Positions 6,111 to 7,716 of a stretch of 7,716 nucleotides of DNA are shown here, in pieces (position 1 is the first letter of the stretch; each line of letters begins with the position of its first letter). Under the pieces are notes generated by a model. That model was given only the letters and a program-made list of their open reading frames with translations, had not been told where the DNA came from and made no database searches. The stretch is from an uncultured Collinsella sp. Lineage in GTDB: Bacteria > Actinomycetota > Coriobacteriia > Coriobacteriales > Coriobacteriaceae. A program made the position numbers and the translations under genes. Location: assembly GCA_900548255.1 (NCBI GenBank), contig URKH01000082.1:1-7716 (forward strand), read 5' to 3'.

Positions 6111-6826
6111 GCGCCGGCGCTACGCTACTCAAGCTGCAACAGATCGATTTGGAGCTCGCACGCAACAAGAGCGAACTTGCCAATATGCCGGAGCTCAAGG
6201 AGCTCGCCTCAAAGCGCAAAACCTATGTAAAGCTTAAGTCCGAGATGACCAAGCTCTATGCTCAGCGCAAGGACCTGGACATTGAGCTGGACGATCTCAA
6301 CACCACCGAGATCCAGACCAACAACGCCATCGAGGCAGCCAAGAAACGCCACGTCGACGGCTCTGACTACCGCGAGGTCCAGGATCTAGAAAACGAGCTC
6401 GCCACTCTGGCAAAGCGCCTGGATAAGATTGAACACACCCGCAAGGACGTCGTCGTCGCCCATAAGGAAGCGCTTGACCGCGAGGCTCGCGCGCAGGCCA
6501 TCATTGCCAAGTTCGAGGAGGGCGTAAAGGCCGATACCAAGGCCGCCCGTGCCAAGGCTGCCGATCTGCAGGCTCAGATCGATGCCGCCACCAAGGAGCG
6601 CACCGCGCTTGCCGCCACGCTGCCGACCGACGTGCTCACCGATTATGAGCGTCTGCTTAAGCAGTTCCGCGGCCTGGCCGTCGAGACCATCAAGGGCAAC
6701 ATCCCCACGGTCTGCCACACGGCGCTGCAGGCGTCGTCCATGAGCGACCTCAACCATGACGGCAGTGAGATTACGCACTGCCCTTATTGCCACCGCCTGC
6801 TCGTGCTCCCCAGCAAGGAAGCCTAA
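6107..6826 (+). CDS. Coiled-coil protein with C-terminal zinc ribbon (C4-type zinc ribbon / DUF164 family)
   Basis: The 239-residue product belongs to the family of a long antiparallel coiled coil followed by a zinc ribbon, usually encoded beside nif3. Its molecular role is not established. Residues 5-170 are rich in Lys, Glu, Ala and Leu with heptad-like spacing; the family feature DYREVQDLENELATL sits at 87-101, corresponding to the usual (N/D)xREYxALxxEI block. The C-terminal module starts at about 188 (RGLAVETIKGN). The second knuckle CPYC (C225, C228) is intact. The first is not: TVCHTAL at 201-207 keeps only C203 with the conserved following His, and P200 stands where the first Cys of CxxC would be expected. 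Nearby H204, H217, H224 and H229 might substitute as ligands, but this is inference. The ATG overlaps the preceding stop by 4 bases. Two bases separate the stop from coaBC. Confidence 0.9.
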   Translation: MSAGATLLKLQQIDLELARNKSELANMPELKELASKRKTYVKLKSEMTKLYAQRKDLDIELDDLNTTEIQTNNAIEAAKKRHVDGSDYREVQDLENELATLAKRLDKIEHTRKDVVVAHKEALDREARAQAIIAKFEEGVKADTKAARAKAADLQAQIDAATKERTALAATLPTDVLTDYERLLKQFRGLAVETIKGNIPTVCHTALQASSMSDLNHDGSEITHCPYCHRLLVLPSKEA

Positions 6827-6828
6827 CG

Positions 6829-7716
6829 ATGACGGCGGCACCCAACAATTCAATGCAACTTGAGGGAAAAACGATCCTGCTGGGCATAACCGGCGGGATC
6901 GCCGCCTATAAGTCGTGCAATATCGTGCGCCTGCTGCAAAAGCGCGGTGCGCACGTCAAGGTCGTCATGAGCGATCATGCCACGGAGTTTGTGGGGCCGC
7001 TCACCTTCCGCGCGCTTACGGGCGAGCCCGTTGCCGTGGGCCTGTTCGACGACCCTTCCGACCCCATCCACCATATCTCGCTGGCGCAGGAGCCCGACTT
7101 GGTGGTCGTGGCGCCCGCGACGGCCAACATCATCGCAAAGATGGCCAACGGCATCGCCGACGACCTCATTTCTACCACGCTGCTTGCCACGCCGCGCCCC
7201 ATTGTGATCGCGCCGGCCATGAACAATGGCATGTGGAAGGCGCCGGCCACGCAGGCCAACATGGCCACGCTGCGCGAGCGCGGTGTCCACGTTGTGGGTC
7301 CGGGTAGCGGATACCTTGCCTGCGGCGATGTGGACACGGGACGCATGAGCGAGCCCGAGGATATCGTTGAGGCCGTCTGTGAGGTGCTCAACCCCGTTCT
7401 GCAAGACCTGGCGGGCAAGCGTATCATTATCACCGCCGGCCCCACGCACGAGCCGATCGACCCCGTGCGTTTTATCGGCAACCGTTCATCAGGCAAGATG
7501 GGTATCGCTCTGGCGGGGGAGGCCGCACGCCGCGGTGCCGCCGTCACGCTCGTGCTGGGACCGACATCGCTCGACGTTCCTCGCGGTGTGGAGTGTGTGC
7601 ACGTACAGACCGCCGCAGAAATGCTCCAGGCGGCGCAGAGCGCCTTCCAGACGGCCGACGCGGCCATTTGCGCAGCTGCCGTCGCCGACTACCGTCCAAG
7701 TCAGGTTGCAGATGAA
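6829..7716 (+). CDS. coaBC: Bifunctional phosphopantothenoylcysteine decarboxylase / phosphopantothenate-cysteine ligase, 3' truncated by window
   Basis: CoaBC carries out two successive steps of coenzyme A synthesis: ligation of cysteine to 4'-phosphopantothenate (CoaB) and FMN-dependent decarboxylation to 4'-phosphopantetheine (CoaC). The first 296 residues are present with no stop; about 100 more are expected. The CoaC domain shows LLGITGGIAAYK at 17-28 (flavin-binding start), the catalytic histidine H82 in HHISL, VAPATANIIAKMANG at 94-108, the APAMN motif at 128-132 and the substrate-clamp cysteine C165 in GYLACGDVDTGRM. The CoaB domain begins near 196 with GKRIIITAGPTHEPIDPVR (196-214), then NRSSGKMG at 218-225 and AAAVADYRP at 282-290, which contains the conserved CoaB core motif. 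AAGGAA at 6815-6820 lies 8 bases before ATG 6829. A second in-frame ATG at 6853 lacks such a site, though it would remove a non-conserved eight-residue extension. All visible catalytic motifs are intact. Confidence 0.97.
   Translation, partial: MTAAPNNSMQLEGKTILLGITGGIAAYKSCNIVRLLQKRGAHVKVVMSDHATEFVGPLTFRALTGEPVAVGLFDDPSDPIHHISLAQEPDLVVVAPATANIIAKMANGIADDLISTTLLATPRPIVIAPAMNNGMWKAPATQANMATLRERGVHVVGPGSGYLACGDVDTGRMSEPEDIVEAVCEVLNPVLQDLAGKRIIITAGPTHEPIDPVRFIGNRSSGKMGIALAGEAARRGAAVTLVLGPTSLDVPRGVECVHVQTAAEMLQAAQSAFQTADAAICAAAVADYRPSQVADE

Overview
The window is a dense, entirely plus-strand block of bacterial housekeeping genes: nine coding sequences, two of them cut by the window edges. Neighbours are separated by at most 18 bases or overlap by 4 or 8, and I see no internal promoter, terminator, RNA gene, mobile element or CRISPR array. 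By eye the DNA is GC-rich (about 60-65%) with strong G/C bias at third codon positions, which also creates many long shadow reading frames. The gene order DUF512 - der - plsY - gpsA is one I know from Clostridia and relatives. With the GC-rich codon use, this suggests a Gram-positive anaerobe, most likely a Coriobacteriia member (Collinsella/Olsenella-like actinobacterium). The taxonomy is inference; no rRNA or marker phylogeny is available here.

Layout: (1) 2-391, the 3' end of a reading frame that looks chimeric: about 42 residues of threonine ammonia-lyase type run straight into a DUF512-type C-terminus. (2) 402-1736 der, a double-GTPase ribosome assembly factor. (3) 1729-2412 plsY and (4) 2422-3429 gpsA, which together make glycerol-3-phosphate and acylate it, the entry to phospholipid synthesis. 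(5) 3448-4119 rpe, pentose phosphate pathway. (6) 4126-5304 a NifS/IscS-type cysteine desulfurase. (7) 5301-6110 a Nif3-family dinuclear-metal protein. (8) 6107-6826 a coiled-coil protein with a C-terminal zinc ribbon, whose first zinc knuckle lacks a cysteine. (9) 6829-7716 coaBC (coenzyme A synthesis), running off the right edge.

The genes probably form one transcript that joins ribosome assembly, lipid entry, pentose phosphate metabolism, sulfur mobilisation and CoA synthesis. The tightest coupling is cysteine desulfurase - Nif3 - zinc ribbon, joined by two ATGA overlaps.

The observation most worth checking is the apparent fusion at about 104-136. There the motif GGNVDVT fits both parent families, as expected for recombination or assembly joining at a short shared sequence. 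I see no evidence of a new defence, mobile or biosynthetic system in this window.
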